Source: Chrysoperla carnea (lineage: Eukaryota; Arthropoda; Insecta; Neuroptera; Chrysopidae). From it: 64,000 nucleotides of DNA. Positions within the stretch are counted from its first letter, which is position 1. Every line of letters starts with the position of its first letter. The DNA is taken from assembly GCF_905475395.1 (NCBI RefSeq), contig NC_058339.1:19600001-19664000 (forward strand), in the 5' to 3' direction. A program made the translations under genes and the position numbers. The notes under the pieces were generated by a model that saw only the letters and a list, made by a program, of their open reading frames with translations, did no database searches and was not told the DNA's origin. Shown in pieces: positions 13,701 to 25,100 of the stretch.

Positions 13701-14118
13701 TAATACTCCTAAAAAAAATAGTCAAATTTCATTAATATCAAAATTACAAAGTTTCTAATAGACATAATTTCAATGAAATACCTAATGATGCTAATAAATC
13801 CGCTATTGCTAAATACACGATGATTTGCCTACCACGATTAGTTGTAGACGATAACCATCTATGAGAAAATCGTCTCTCTTCTCTGGGTAAAATCTAATAA
13901 TATATTAAGTATTAAAAAATTAATTCAAAACATTAATTGAAATTTAATCAAGTTTATTATCATACTTGATAAAGAGCTCCACAAACTCCAATTGTCGATG
14001 ATACAATACAAACTATATTATATGCGTCTGTATTAAATGAATCCAATATTTGGTCACCCATAATTGAGGTTTCATTTGTACGCCGACAGCAGAATGTTTG
14101 TATTGTTGGATCTGCCAT
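10794..14118 (-). CDS. GPR143: GPR143/OA1-type G-protein-coupled receptor, complete, six exons
   Basis: Exons on the minus strand, in coding order: 14118-13966, 13893-13782, 13708-13611, 12813-12635, 12564-12237 and 11021-10794. All introns are GT-AG and phases agree, giving 365 residues. The start MADPTIQTFCCRRTNE matches the vertebrate ocular albinism type 1 receptor (MASPRLGTFCC). Other shared blocks are GVLIRSSLWLEFR (family GMVIRSTVWLGF), NYLATYIPITAIMITNPILY (family VTMYLPLLLVLVANPILF), the intracellular loop before IKMKFFLINAAFYVCW, and AVTNPLQALFNSF (family GILNPAQGFLLSL). Seven hydrophobic segments fit. In vertebrates this receptor sits in melanosomes and endolysosomes and is reported to respond to L-DOPA. 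A pigment-granule or lysosomal role in insects is inference. The fifth intron holds a large repeat (11433-12005). Confidence 0.95.
11433..11669. repeat. Near-perfect inverted repeat, 105-bp arms
   Basis: Arm 11433-11537 is the reverse complement of 11565-11669 with only a few mismatches. The arms include AAAACCGACTTC, AACTTTTCCAAAGC and ATATAATGTAGTTAAAAT, around a 27-bp spacer. The DNA or RNA would form a long hairpin. It lies in an intron of the GPR143 gene and abuts the repeat that continues to 12005. Confidence 0.9.
11641..12005. mobile_element. Dispersed insect repeat bounded by GAAGTCGGTT
   Basis: GAAGTCGGTT occurs at both ends (11641 and 11991). The interior runs through TGATATTGAGT, GGTGAACC-type strings (here CGGTTCACCCAGTCGAAAG on the plus strand), GAGGTAACAAACAT and CAGTCGAATTGATAACC. 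From memory, this word order is typical of a repeat scattered through many insect genomes, but I cannot assign it to a named superfamily. There is no coding capacity. Confidence 0.6.
13491..13505. repeat. Poly-G run of 15
   Basis: An uninterrupted run of 15 G on the plus strand inside GPR143 intron 3. It is an obvious exception in this AT-rich region and a likely site of length polymorphism or sequencing error. Confidence 0.9.
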
Positions 14119-15059
14119 TTTACCATTCTTCTAAGCACTTAAAAAAGAGGAACGTATACACAATAAAATTGTATTTTTTTTTGTACCGGTTAAAAATATT
14201 TTTTTTATACTTTCATTTTTGTATAATACAAAAATACTCCGATAAATATGTATCGTTTAAGATTAGATTTGCAATGAAATTTTATCAATGATAAAATGAA
14301 GTTTTTAAACGAATCTGCTGATTATTAACAGAATTGAATTATTTACGAACCGCGTGTTTAAAAAAATTATTATATTTTAATATCAAGTAATAATCTTGTA
14401 GTAACATATTAACCTCCTAACATTTAATTAGTGATAATAATTTGTAAATAAAATGTTTTATACTATCGGTTTGAATAGTAATTACTCGAATAATAAATAT
14501 AAATAATTATTTAATTACAATTAAAGTCCATCATACCCTAAAATAAGTGAAGTTTAAAGTTTTCAAGATATGATGTTTCACATAGTCTCACTCTCACAAA
14601 GAAATTAGATACAACTAATTTTTTTTCTGCATGATACTACAAGACATAATAAGTTGAATTCATAAACATATAGAAGTCATGTCTCTGTCTATTCTTTAGG
14701 ATATCAAATATACCAATATTTTTTAAAAGGGGGGTAATGTATTTGTAAGGTAGATAGATCCTATCCATACAATTTATATTACCTGTTTTTTTAAATTATA
14801 TACCTAATACTCAAGAATTGAAACATGCATAATATAACAACTGTTTATAAAAGGAATACAACAACTTAAACTACAGCGGTTACGTAATGTATTATTATAC
14901 AATAATTATTATAGTTTATAATTATTCAAGGATTTATTTTTTATTAGAAACTTACCTGCTATAAGAGAAAATGTTATTTTCCATTTGAAAAATATATTTG
15001 ATAAAACTTGTTGATACTTATTTCAAAAAATACGAACCGTTTTTGAGATCCTAAAAACG

Positions 15060-15580
15060 GTTCACTCCTGACTAGCTTCAAAACACCATACCCGATTTTT
15101 TCGGAAAATGGCTTTGGTTTAAATGACTTTTCTGAGCCTAAGGGTTCAAGTAGTCCTAGACAAGTTAATCAAAATTGTCCAGCTGTGATGCCAGTTTTTT
15201 GCTAGCTATCACTTATATGCTTAATTCCGTGACCACGACTCCACCTTCCTGAAACCTAGATTAAAGCTAGAATAATTTTGAAAAGGATCACAAATTTGAA
15301 AAGAATGATCTAAATTTAGAAGGATTACATACTTGATTTAACAAAATTGGATAAATTTTGGATGTGATAGAGCAAAATTAAATTTTTTGGATTCTGATGA
15401 CGTCATGAAGTTAAAAAATTCGATTTTTTTGATAATACAGGCAAATTTGATGCAATCATATTGGAATTTTTTTTCAAACCCATTAATTTTGGGTCATTCT
15501 TTTCAGCTGTGATGTCAGTTTTTCGCTAGCTATCACTTATTTGCTTATTCCGGGACCAGGAGTCCACTTTCTTGAAAATA
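15060..15580. repeat. Tandem repeat family B, first block (about 325-bp unit)
   Basis: CAGCTGTGATGCCAGTTTTTT...GCTAGCTATCACTTAT near 15180 recurs near 15505. Between them lie ACAAATTTGAAAAGAATGA, AAAATTGGATAAATTTTGG and GGATTCTGATGACGTCATGAA. The same modules in the same order reappear at 39190-39900. Confidence 0.8.
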
Positions 15581-15829
15581 CTTCGAAAACTGGTACAACT
15601 GGCGCCCGAAAGGTGATATAAAGCTGAGTTTTTGGATCCCCTTACGGGAGTGTGAAACTATGATTGCAAGCAAAAAAGAAAAGTTGCGGTACCTACGCAA
15701 TAGGTTAAAAACTGAAAAATATCGATGCAACTTTGACACTAGAAATTAAAGAGTTTCTATCCCGTGATTTTAAAGTAATTTACAATTCAAGGCTATTCAA
15801 TTCTAATCTATCTATGTCTTTTCAAAATG

Positions 15830-16030
15830 AATGAATGTGCATAAAAAATGTATACACCTATCTTATTAATTATAATAAGATGTAGACGAGAACTGGTTTT
15901 GTAGCCGCTAGTACAATTAATTTGTATACATTGTATTTAATAATATCTCAAAAAAAAATGACACGTGGGGCTGCTGGATATTTGAATTGGAAGGCAGATA
16001 TACAAGATTCCAATACAGGGATAGAACTTA
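15830..16030. repeat. Dispersed repeat C, copy 1
   Basis: Shares GCATAAAAAATGTATACAC, AATAAGATGTAGA, GTAGCCGCTAGTA, GGCACGT/GACACGTGGGGCTGCTG and TTTGAATTGGAAG with 16885-17150, in the same order and orientation about 1.05 kb away. Confidence 0.75.
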
Positions 16031-16189
16031 CAGGTTTAGCACTGTTTTTCGAAAAAATATTTACGCATTTACTTTGACATCAACGCATCTTTTTTAAGAA
16101 AAAAATTAAACAACAGCGCTATAACTTTTAAAAATTGATTTATACGTTACATGCAAAATTGGTTTATACGTGTCTGATTTACTTATTTA

Positions 16190-16475
16190 TTTTTATTTAT
16201 TTTGCATTTTCAAAAACCAATTCCAATTTACTTTGAAAACAATTCAGAGTGTCATTTCGTCTTGAATGACATCACGACTTGGCATACAAACATTTTTGTG
16301 TATGCAAGTTTATGCAGTTGTAATCAACTAACCTGCTTCGTTCTATTAAAATGTGATGTTGTTTACATAGCATTTCACAGGACGTGACTTAAATCTTTCA
16401 ATACTTTCTGACTGGTGTTTTTGTCTTTTGTTATCAACCGATTTATTCTTAGTGGACAAAAGCCTATTAAATTAT
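16190..16475. repeat. Dispersed repeat D, copy 1
   Basis: Matches 32165-32590 through CTTGAATGACAT, CATACAA-CATTTTTGT, AACCTGCTTCGTTC, the TTTCTGA-TGGTGTTT block and GATTTATTCT(T/A)AGTGGACAAA. It lies directly between the two copies of repeat C, so the 15.8-17.2 kb region may be one compound element. Confidence 0.75.
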
Positions 16476-16884
16476 AATATAAGGTAAAATAATATTTCCA
16501 CAAACTATTATTTTTATATAACATCAACTATGTCTCTGTAATCGTTCAAATTATCCTTTACTTTTTAAAATTCTAAAAATTTCTTAATTGTGATAAGACT
16601 AATTAGACTATACATAGACACGCACATGCACACGTTATTCCTGTGGTAGTGACATCGATATTCGCTCTAGTTGGGACTGGGAAAATTATATTGCATCCAA
16701 GATACTTCTTTTAAAGATTTTCTTAGCACTTATATAACAAACTATAATAGTTTGGTATTTTTAGTTCGGTGTAGTACACTAAGTGTAAGTAGAAAAGGAT
16801 GCTACTACTAAACTCCTTACTACTTATTTACTTACTTCTCTCTTATTATATCTAAGCAGAATTTGCGATTTGCCATTTTTTGTG

Positions 16885-17150
16885 CATAAAAAAATGTATA
16901 CACACTATAAACCTACCTATCTTACCGCAAATTAATAAGATGTAGATAAGATCTGGTTTGGTAGCCGCTAGTAAAAATAAAATAATTCGTAATACCTCAA
17001 AATAGTTTCTTTAATGTTGTCCTATTAGAATTTACATAGGAAACTTTTATTTATGTGTTTATTAAAAATTATAAAAACGGCACGTAGGGCTGCTGATTCT
17101 TTGAATTGGAAGCCTGGCCGCAGAAGTAAAAAGATAAAAACACACAAAGA
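16885..17150. repeat. Dispersed repeat C, copy 2
   Basis: Second copy of the 15830-16030 segment, with a longer spacer between the GTAGCCGCTAGTA and GGGCTGCTG modules. Confidence 0.75.
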
Positions 17151-20100
17151 TAGGAACTTTTTAGCATTGTTAAGTATTCGATAAAACATCGTAAATTAAA
17201 TAATGAAAATCTACATGTTTTAGCTTGCTAGCAACAACTTTTGCTGTAGGTGAAGAAGTTTTAGCTAAGCGAGTTTTGTTCATTTCATAGTAATTAATTT
17301 ACTTATTAAATATGAGTGTTCGATGTAGCCATCATGCTTTTCTAGAGATATTATAAAAAATGATGAATTTTTTTATCTTTTTCTATTGTCTTATGAATTA
17401 TGAGTAGATTTGATGAGTCACCTATCTATGAAAATAACCGGAAAGATGATGTTGCAATTGAACTGTTTTTAATAAATAGTATTCTTTCTTTAATTTCGTT
17501 GCTTATTGAAATTTTTCACACTTTCATTAAAATTTTCACAAATGTAGATTGAAAACCTATATTTTTCCAAATTATCTTTTTACTGCCTTAAACTACAGTT
17601 TTTTCTTCATGAGTTAAATCAAATAAGATGACGCCCGTTTAGGCGCAGAAATTTCTGCAGATGAGTTTTGAAATTTTTCATCATATGCCGCAGTGAGATT
17701 TGAAACATTTCTTGTTGTATCCGGTTTTTCAGTGTATCAGCATTGTTTTGATATAAGGTTATTACACGGTAAGCACAATGCTACTAGCGTTTTTACCCCT
17801 TTGTTGTAACTGAATGAATGGCAGCGAACTGAATGGCACTCTACATAAATTGTTTTGTTTTTTAAACTTATCCAATTTAGAAGAATTGTTGCAATCACTA
17901 ACATTCAACATTAGCTATATAAGGCTTTCAACAATTAACTCTGTTAATTGTTTATTTTCACTTGTTTCTGTTAAGTAAAACCGTCTATTATTATAGAAAC
18001 TTATGCCCGATCTCTTATTGAAACTTATTATTTTGTCGGAGACTTACAATATTATGTTCGGGACTTAAAGTCTGCATCTGCCGTTAGATAAAAAAGAAGA
18101 ACATATTTTTTAAGTATAGAATTTTATTTCAGTAGTACCACTTACAAATATAAATATATAAGTATATAAGATAATGTAAAACTTCAAAAATCAAGTATAA
18201 GTTCCATATTTTTAATAGCAGATATTCATAATTTGATCAAACATTTGTTAATTGGGAACACATAGTAATTACTAATTACACATTTTTGAAATTGGAACAG
18301 AGATTCTTAGAGATACTAACTATAAAAAAAAAAACAATATAAGAATCTTTTACACATATTAAAATACATTTTAAAAGTGAAATCAAAACTTGCTTTATAT
18401 TCAAATACCGTTTACAATTTATTTAAAAATTGTTACTGATGTCCAAATAAATAAAAACAAGTTTAGATATTGATTCAATCTTCTAATAACAAAAATAGAA
18501 AAAATTTGCAATAGAGACTTTATTTTTGAAAAATTATAAGCTTTGACTTTGATTTATGGGGACTTTGTTAATCATTATTATTAATTAACAATTTAAATTC
18601 AAAGCTACAATTAATAAGAAAATTCACAATCGTGATAGATGCTAATTTTTCAAAATTGACGATTGAATTCTATTGCAAATATATATTTTTAAAAAAGTGG
18701 GAAATTAAAATTATTTTTATTCTTATCAAATTAAATTAAATACAGCTTGTATTATTCCCACCTTAAAAGTATTCTTACTATTGTTTCGACCATTTATAAA
18801 GATTTTATTATTAAAAATCCACAACAAGTTTAATAAAATACAACCAAATTAAAATTTTATACTATGTACAAAATAAAATTTCACAATAAACTTTATTTTA
18901 ATAAATACTATTTCTAATATACACTACCTTTGTAACGACAAAAAATTTATATAAAACATTGGTGTCATGTTGTAAGCATGTTTTTTTAGATACAAAAAAG
19001 ACACATTTATATCTTGATAAATATGTACTTCGCTCCTCAATATCTTACTAGATCCTAATTTACAATGTACCCTGTAATTACATGTTCAATCTGACTAAAA
19101 GAAAAAAGATACAAATGTGTCTAAAGTTTATTTTAAGAAACTTCAAGAAGACATTAACAAAATAATTGAAGTTAGCATTTTATAATTTTTGTTTAATCAA
19201 TTATTCATTTTCATTAAATGTATTTATGTTCAGTTCTAATATATTTAGAAAAGTTAAGAAACTGAGGATTATTTTCTTCTTGAGGCGAAAAAAATAATTG
19301 ACAGAACCAATTATTTCCAATATCATTTGGATTAACTACGAGAATAAAGTTTCTAAAACAGTTCTATATCATCTAATGTTCTATTATTAGACTTCAATTC
19401 AATAAAGTTCTAAACGAACAATCCACAAATTAAAACGTTTTAGAAGTACAGGTTGCTCGCCTCTAAAATACAATTTAACTAGAAAGAAAATGCTAAAATT
19501 ATGTAATTATGGTTGTTTCCTTGTTTATTTTTAATCAGAATATATTGTTAGAATTAGAATACATTTTTTAAATGCGATTGTCTTGAGTCACAAGGGTTTC
19601 GTAGATTTGGCGCCAATTAAGGTTTTGTAAATGCTGGTACATTTTAGATTATTTACATATTATTTATAAACGAATATGGAAGCAAATCATAAACCTTTTT
19701 ACTAATGTTTTGGGAAAAGTATTCAGTGATTTTATCACTATAGTGACCGATAGAAATAAAGTTTATACTTTAATTAAAATTGAAACAATAAGAACTCTTG
19801 TATTACTAAAATAGATAATTTATAATATTAACAATAGAAAATAATTAGATATTTTGACATTATTTCATTACAAAAGAATCAAAATAAGTATGTGTTGACG
19901 TTTTTTTATTAATAATTTGTTCGATAAAATTATCTATACAGAAATTAATAAAATCAAAAAAAATAACAAAATTATAAATAATATCACAAAGGAGTAATTA
20001 TCATTCATTGGTCACATGTAGAAAATATTAATCGATTTCTTTATCATAAAAGTAAAATCACAATTAATGCTATGAAATTGTTGTTGCTCCAAATGTGCTT

Positions 20101-22009
20101 TAAACTTTTGAATGCGAAATACTTAGCTATTTTGTTACCGTCATTTTTATTAACGACGATAGTTGACAAAAATACCATGGAAGTAATAACATAGAACCGT
20201 AAAGCAGCCGTCCAAATGGTTGATCGTTATTGGATTTTAATGCTAAAAAGACTCTATCTAGTGATAGAAAAAAGAACTATTGTCAGAACGCCAAATAATG
20301 CACAGCACATTAAAATTTATAATAAAGCATATATATCCTCTCTCTTTAATCATTGAAATAATCAGCTGATTGTAACGACATTTTGATACTCGCGGCGTTG
20401 ACATCTTAGCGTTAAAATCCAATAGAAAAGGACCTAAAAAAGGCGCGTATAGCTGTATTCATCTCTTCGATCTCAATGATGTGTCAATTTATTTTGGCTT
20501 TGCAATATTTTAGGTTAGGTATATTCTAAATATTATTGAAATATTATTATTTAGAAAATTTTCTTAATTAAAATTTTGTCTATACAATAATTCAAAATAT
20601 TCGAGCGTTGCCAGGCTGCGAGACAAAGAGAGAAGGACGGACTATTTTTCGGTCTCATTTGAGCGGTTAATAATACTTTTTCATTTCAATTACGATTCAT
20701 TATTGTTTCGGATAGACAGTAATAAATTGGACAAAGATACAAGATATTTGTTATTCATTGTAATACATTAGCTTTTTAAAAAACTGTCCGAAACAAGATC
20801 TATTCACTTATTGCGTTTGTTGTCTTTAAACCTCTATGTTATTACCTCTATGTAAAATACGTAATACTTTAAATATAGTAGTCTATAATTATTTATTAAG
20901 TCTGTGAGTATTCATTGATTAACAAAAATTAATTAAATTTTTTTTCTGATATTTTTTGTCAACATTATATAAATTAATTAAATCGGTAAAAAAATTTTAA
21001 AAAGCAAGCGAATTAAAATCAGTTTAGAAATTTAAGTAGAATATAATTGAACGCCATTATTAAAAATTTAAATATAAAAACTATAGTGAATAATCACATA
21101 ATTAAAGTGAAATCTTTTGAATAAAAAAACAAGCATTCCTAATGCTTATACAACCGGGGAAAAAATTATTATTTAAAAATAATAATTTCTCACTGATTTT
21201 TTAGCGAATTTTATTTTATTGTAAAAAAAAATTTTTTAAGTATTTTTATGTCTTATTTCTCAGTTTTTGATCGTGAATGTATATTTTATTTGCAAAAAAA
21301 CACCATATTCACACTAAATGAATCACGATAAACGCCTATTGATGACTAAAAAGTTAATTCTTGGATTAAATAATGATTTGACTGTTGAATTGGATTTCAG
21401 TAATATATGGAGATTATTTCGATATAAAAAAAACCAATGTGTGCCTAAAGATCATATGCTTAATTACCGATTTTCAATACTATTAAAAACTGGTCCTTTT
21501 GAATTTTATGGCATTGATTTTGCAAAAAAAGTCCACTTAAAATGTTAATAGATTTTGGTTCAATTAAATTGTGTTAAATAGGGTAATAACATCGTGAGTT
21601 TTTTAGGTGAAAAAAATTGATTGAACCCAATTCTAATCGATTCATAGAAGAGTTTATCAAAAATTTTCTAAAGCTACATACAGATTACAAAAGTTCAAGA
21701 AATAACATAAGCACACATCAATTAATATTTAAGTATACAAATATCAAATTTTATAATATTACAACAGATAGACTAATATAATTTTTTTTTTTTGTATATT
21801 AATTCTAATTGCTAGTAGACTATAAAAATTTTTCAAATTCTAAGGACACATTTTTATATTTTTTATTAATTTTTTTTTTAAGTATAACAATAGAAAAATA
21901 TGTTTAGAAATAAGCTATATTTGAAATGAAGGCAAGATGTTTGCTTAAAAACTTTTCATTACTTATTTAAAAAAAATAAAACTTTTCATTTATAACAAAT
22001 TTATTAAAA
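17151..22009. other. Gene-poor AT-rich stretch
   Basis: Very AT-rich, with no ORF supported by splice sites, codon pattern or family resemblance. The slightly GC-richer patch at 20120-20860 holds short inverted words (for example ATTGGATTTTAATGCTAA near 20230 against TTAGCGTTAAAATCCAAT near 20406) and may be a decayed element. The end adjoining 22009 could be 3' untranslated region of the gene whose last exon lies at 22010-22155. Confidence 0.5.
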
Positions 22010-22155
22010 TCATTTAAAATAAAATAAAAATAAAGGTATTATAAACGTTGAAATGGATATTAAAGTTGATGATGTTGTGGTACCACTGCTTTTACTTTCG
22101 GTTATTTGTAATTCACCCGTTCTTTTCTCTCCAGTTCCTAATTTTGCTGGTGAAC
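22010..22155 (-). CDS. Terminal exon of a probable GPI-anchored surface protein (partial)
   Basis: On the minus strand a strong acceptor (TATTTTTTCTATTTTTTCAG) precedes base 22155. The exon reads, in the only long open phase (two bases completing a codon), SPAKLGTGEKRTGELQ, then ITESKSSGTTTSSTL, then ISISTFIIPLFLFYFK and a stop. A small-residue Ser/Gly/Thr stretch, a short polar spacer and a purely hydrophobic tail at the very C-terminus is the layout of a GPI-attachment signal. Last exons of this type end insect Ig-superfamily adhesion proteins and glypican-like proteins, but nothing here picks one. Upstream exons should lie to the right on the minus strand; I found none I could support, so the gene may have very long introns. 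Confidence 0.45.
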
Positions 22156-25100
22156 CTGAAAAAATAGAAAAAATATTTTAGATTTAAAAGTTCTTTTGTA
22201 TTTTGGTAGTTACTACTCTATTCTAGAGGTACGAACGTTTAATTCGCGTTCAATCTAAGACCTCGCATTCAACATACATAATAATTTGTTCAGGGCTAAA
22301 TGTTTACCACAAAATTAAAAATTGTCGCATGGTAGCGCATGCGGTACATTGTCGGTAAAGCATGAATGTCCGTCTCTCTATACGTGAATTACTTTTCGCG
22401 CAATTAATTTTGTAATATGACAGTGTCGGACGACTGATATTTGAAGCAATAAATTGAAACGAAGGGAATGAAGTATCAGAGTCGTTGGCAAGCGAGAGAT
22501 TTCAACAAATGTTTCTCTCTCCAAAGTCTGAAATCTGATATGTGATCTTTCAAATCACAAAATTGAGACAAGAAAAAAAATTAGGAAAGAACCGTAACCA
22601 AACTATTTCACTCTGTATAGGTAAAATTAATTAAAGTACAGTTGAAAAGAGTAATGGGTCCTTTGACTGTATATTGTCTATTTAGCTACCATCCTCCAAA
22701 ATCAAACTGCGCGGATCTTCCAAAATTTCACATTTATGGCATGGGAGTGATGATTACGCCTAATGTTTGTATCTGAAGAAACACACAGAGTCGAGTTCAG
22801 AATATTTAGATTCGAAACTTCGCCTCGATACTGTAGGTTTAACAAGGAGGATTTTTGCATTGCGTTTAGAGTCACAGAATTTTAAAAATAATCAAATATG
22901 GGATGTTGGACATTTATAATTCAAAATGCGCATTAACATTAACAGAAGTTAGTAATAGTAATAATTTATAGAATAAAAAACCGGTATGACCTTAATTTGT
23001 TGCCTCGAGTATATTAATTAGCATTGTGATTGTAAAGTGTTAAGAATTTTAATATTTATTTTGTTTTATTTGTGATTTTTTTTTAAATATTATCATCACT
23101 TGCAGAGAATAAAAAATTTTTAGTTTAATTAAAATGGTATAGCTTGAAACTCAGCTTTATCAAGAGGACGGTATCTTTTCAAGTGGTCGTAATGTCTGCC
23201 CTAAGTTACAGCATATAACACTAACAATAATTATATGCTCTATTTCTAAAAATATATCATCAGAGAGATAGGCTGACAGATCTCTTAGAAAAGAGAATAC
23301 AGAAAACTATTTGGAATTCGATTTGTTTTAATGGGTAATTTGACTGCAAGCAAAATTGTTTCAAAAATTTATATATTTTTTAGCGCCTTATTTAAAAATA
23401 GCAAGCAATAGGGTAAAGATGGGAAATAAAATATTCATATTTATGAATTGCAAAAAAAAAAAAAAAAAATTAATAATAAAAATAATAAAAATTAAAAAAA
23501 GGCGAAACTTACAATAAAAAGATAACCAAAACCATTTAACAATAGAATAACAACCATCACCAATAAAATAAAAAATAATGAATATTAAAAGAAAATATTA
23601 TTTATATTTATTTATACTAAAAATTCTAGACAAGGTTCACAACTAAACTTAAAATTTAAAAAAACTTTCAATTTTGTCATAAAACACAGCCTTTTTTAAT
23701 ACGTTTAGCGTTTCCTTACTAATTGATTTGAATATCTCTACAGTAGTAGCGATTGTTCCTTTCTTTTTGCCTGAAACAATCAATAAATTTTTTCGATGTA
23801 GCTTCAATTAAGATATTACGTATCCCCATTAAACAAAAAGTGTTAGTAAATTATGTTAGATTTGGTTAATTTAAAAATGCAGGTATTTGGGAATTATAAG
23901 CTGTTTATTGTTGACAAAATTCGATCGAATATTTTTCAAAATATGTATTACCCCATGATTGGATTGTTTATTTTATTCATGAATGATTCGAGAAATATAA
24001 CTTCCTAAAATACCTTCGATATCGATAAATTATAAAGAATTTCTATAGAAATGAAGAAAATTTTAAATTGATCTCTTTCGTTTTTGTATTACTATTTATA
24101 ATATAATTTAAACGCTCAAATTATTTTTGTCAGCTTACACGCAATCCTCAAACGATTACGTTCCTTTTTGTGTATGGCTATTCAAATATTTTCTATAATA
24201 TATGCAGGTTCAAAATATTTTAATTTTAAGTAATAATATGCTAATTCCATATAAAATTAATGATGAAGCAAGCTAATAATAAATATACCCTGTGTCATTG
24301 CCCTTAAAAAATTAGCCAGTTATTAATACAAAAATGCCATGCCGATGAAATATTTTAACAATCTTATTCAAGGTGATCCATTTCGAATGATTCAAATATC
24401 GCTTAAAATACGCCAAAAAGAAAAAAATGTTTAGAAATGGGTTCACAGAGATGGTTTCTTTCGAAAAGCCTACTAATTTAGGGATAAAAAGATAGAGAAG
24501 AGGCTACAACAAATAATGACGGTTTTGTTCAGTATGTCTCAGCCTGATTAAGAATTACATTTTCCAGCGATTCTGACTCATTCATTTAAAGTATTGACGT
24601 ATTCAAAACGGTCATCCTCATTAAAAATTAATTAGAACCCACGCAAAAATCAATTTGAAATAAACACACATCAATAAATAATTTATGTAAAAGAATAACA
24701 AATTCTAACACCTAGAAACAATACGTCTATATAACGCTAACCCATATGAAGTAAATCGATTTGTTTTTTTAACTTTCTGGTCGAAATTTATTGTTTTCAC
24801 CTCGCAAATGAAAATACAAAATTTAATAAACTTTTTACATTTTCAGAAGTCTACAATGTTTTAACATGCTTTAAAAAAACTACCCCTTTAGGGTTTTAAT
24901 CGCCAGAATCTGAATAAAGCCGAAATTTTCACGGGTTTTTTCGATTTTTGGCAAAGTTGCGTTCGGCGCTCTAGGTCACAAACTTGGATTATTTATTAGG
25001 CCAGCATCTTAAACAAGTCTGTTAAAAATCAGAACTACTGGATTTGACATTAGCTATGATGTATAAAGTTACGTCGATAAATTTTGAAAGTCTTTACCTC

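Noticed and set aside
20120-20860. Possible DNA element suggested by inverted GTAATAACATAGA words
   Set aside because: Only about 12 bp match and flanking sequence does not extend the inverted repeat.
23500-23565. Minus-strand signal-like start (MVVILLLNGFGYLFI) followed by a GTAAGT donor
   Set aside because: Its splice phase (0) does not fit the only downstream exon found (22155, which needs phase 1), and short hydrophobic ORFs are expected by chance here.
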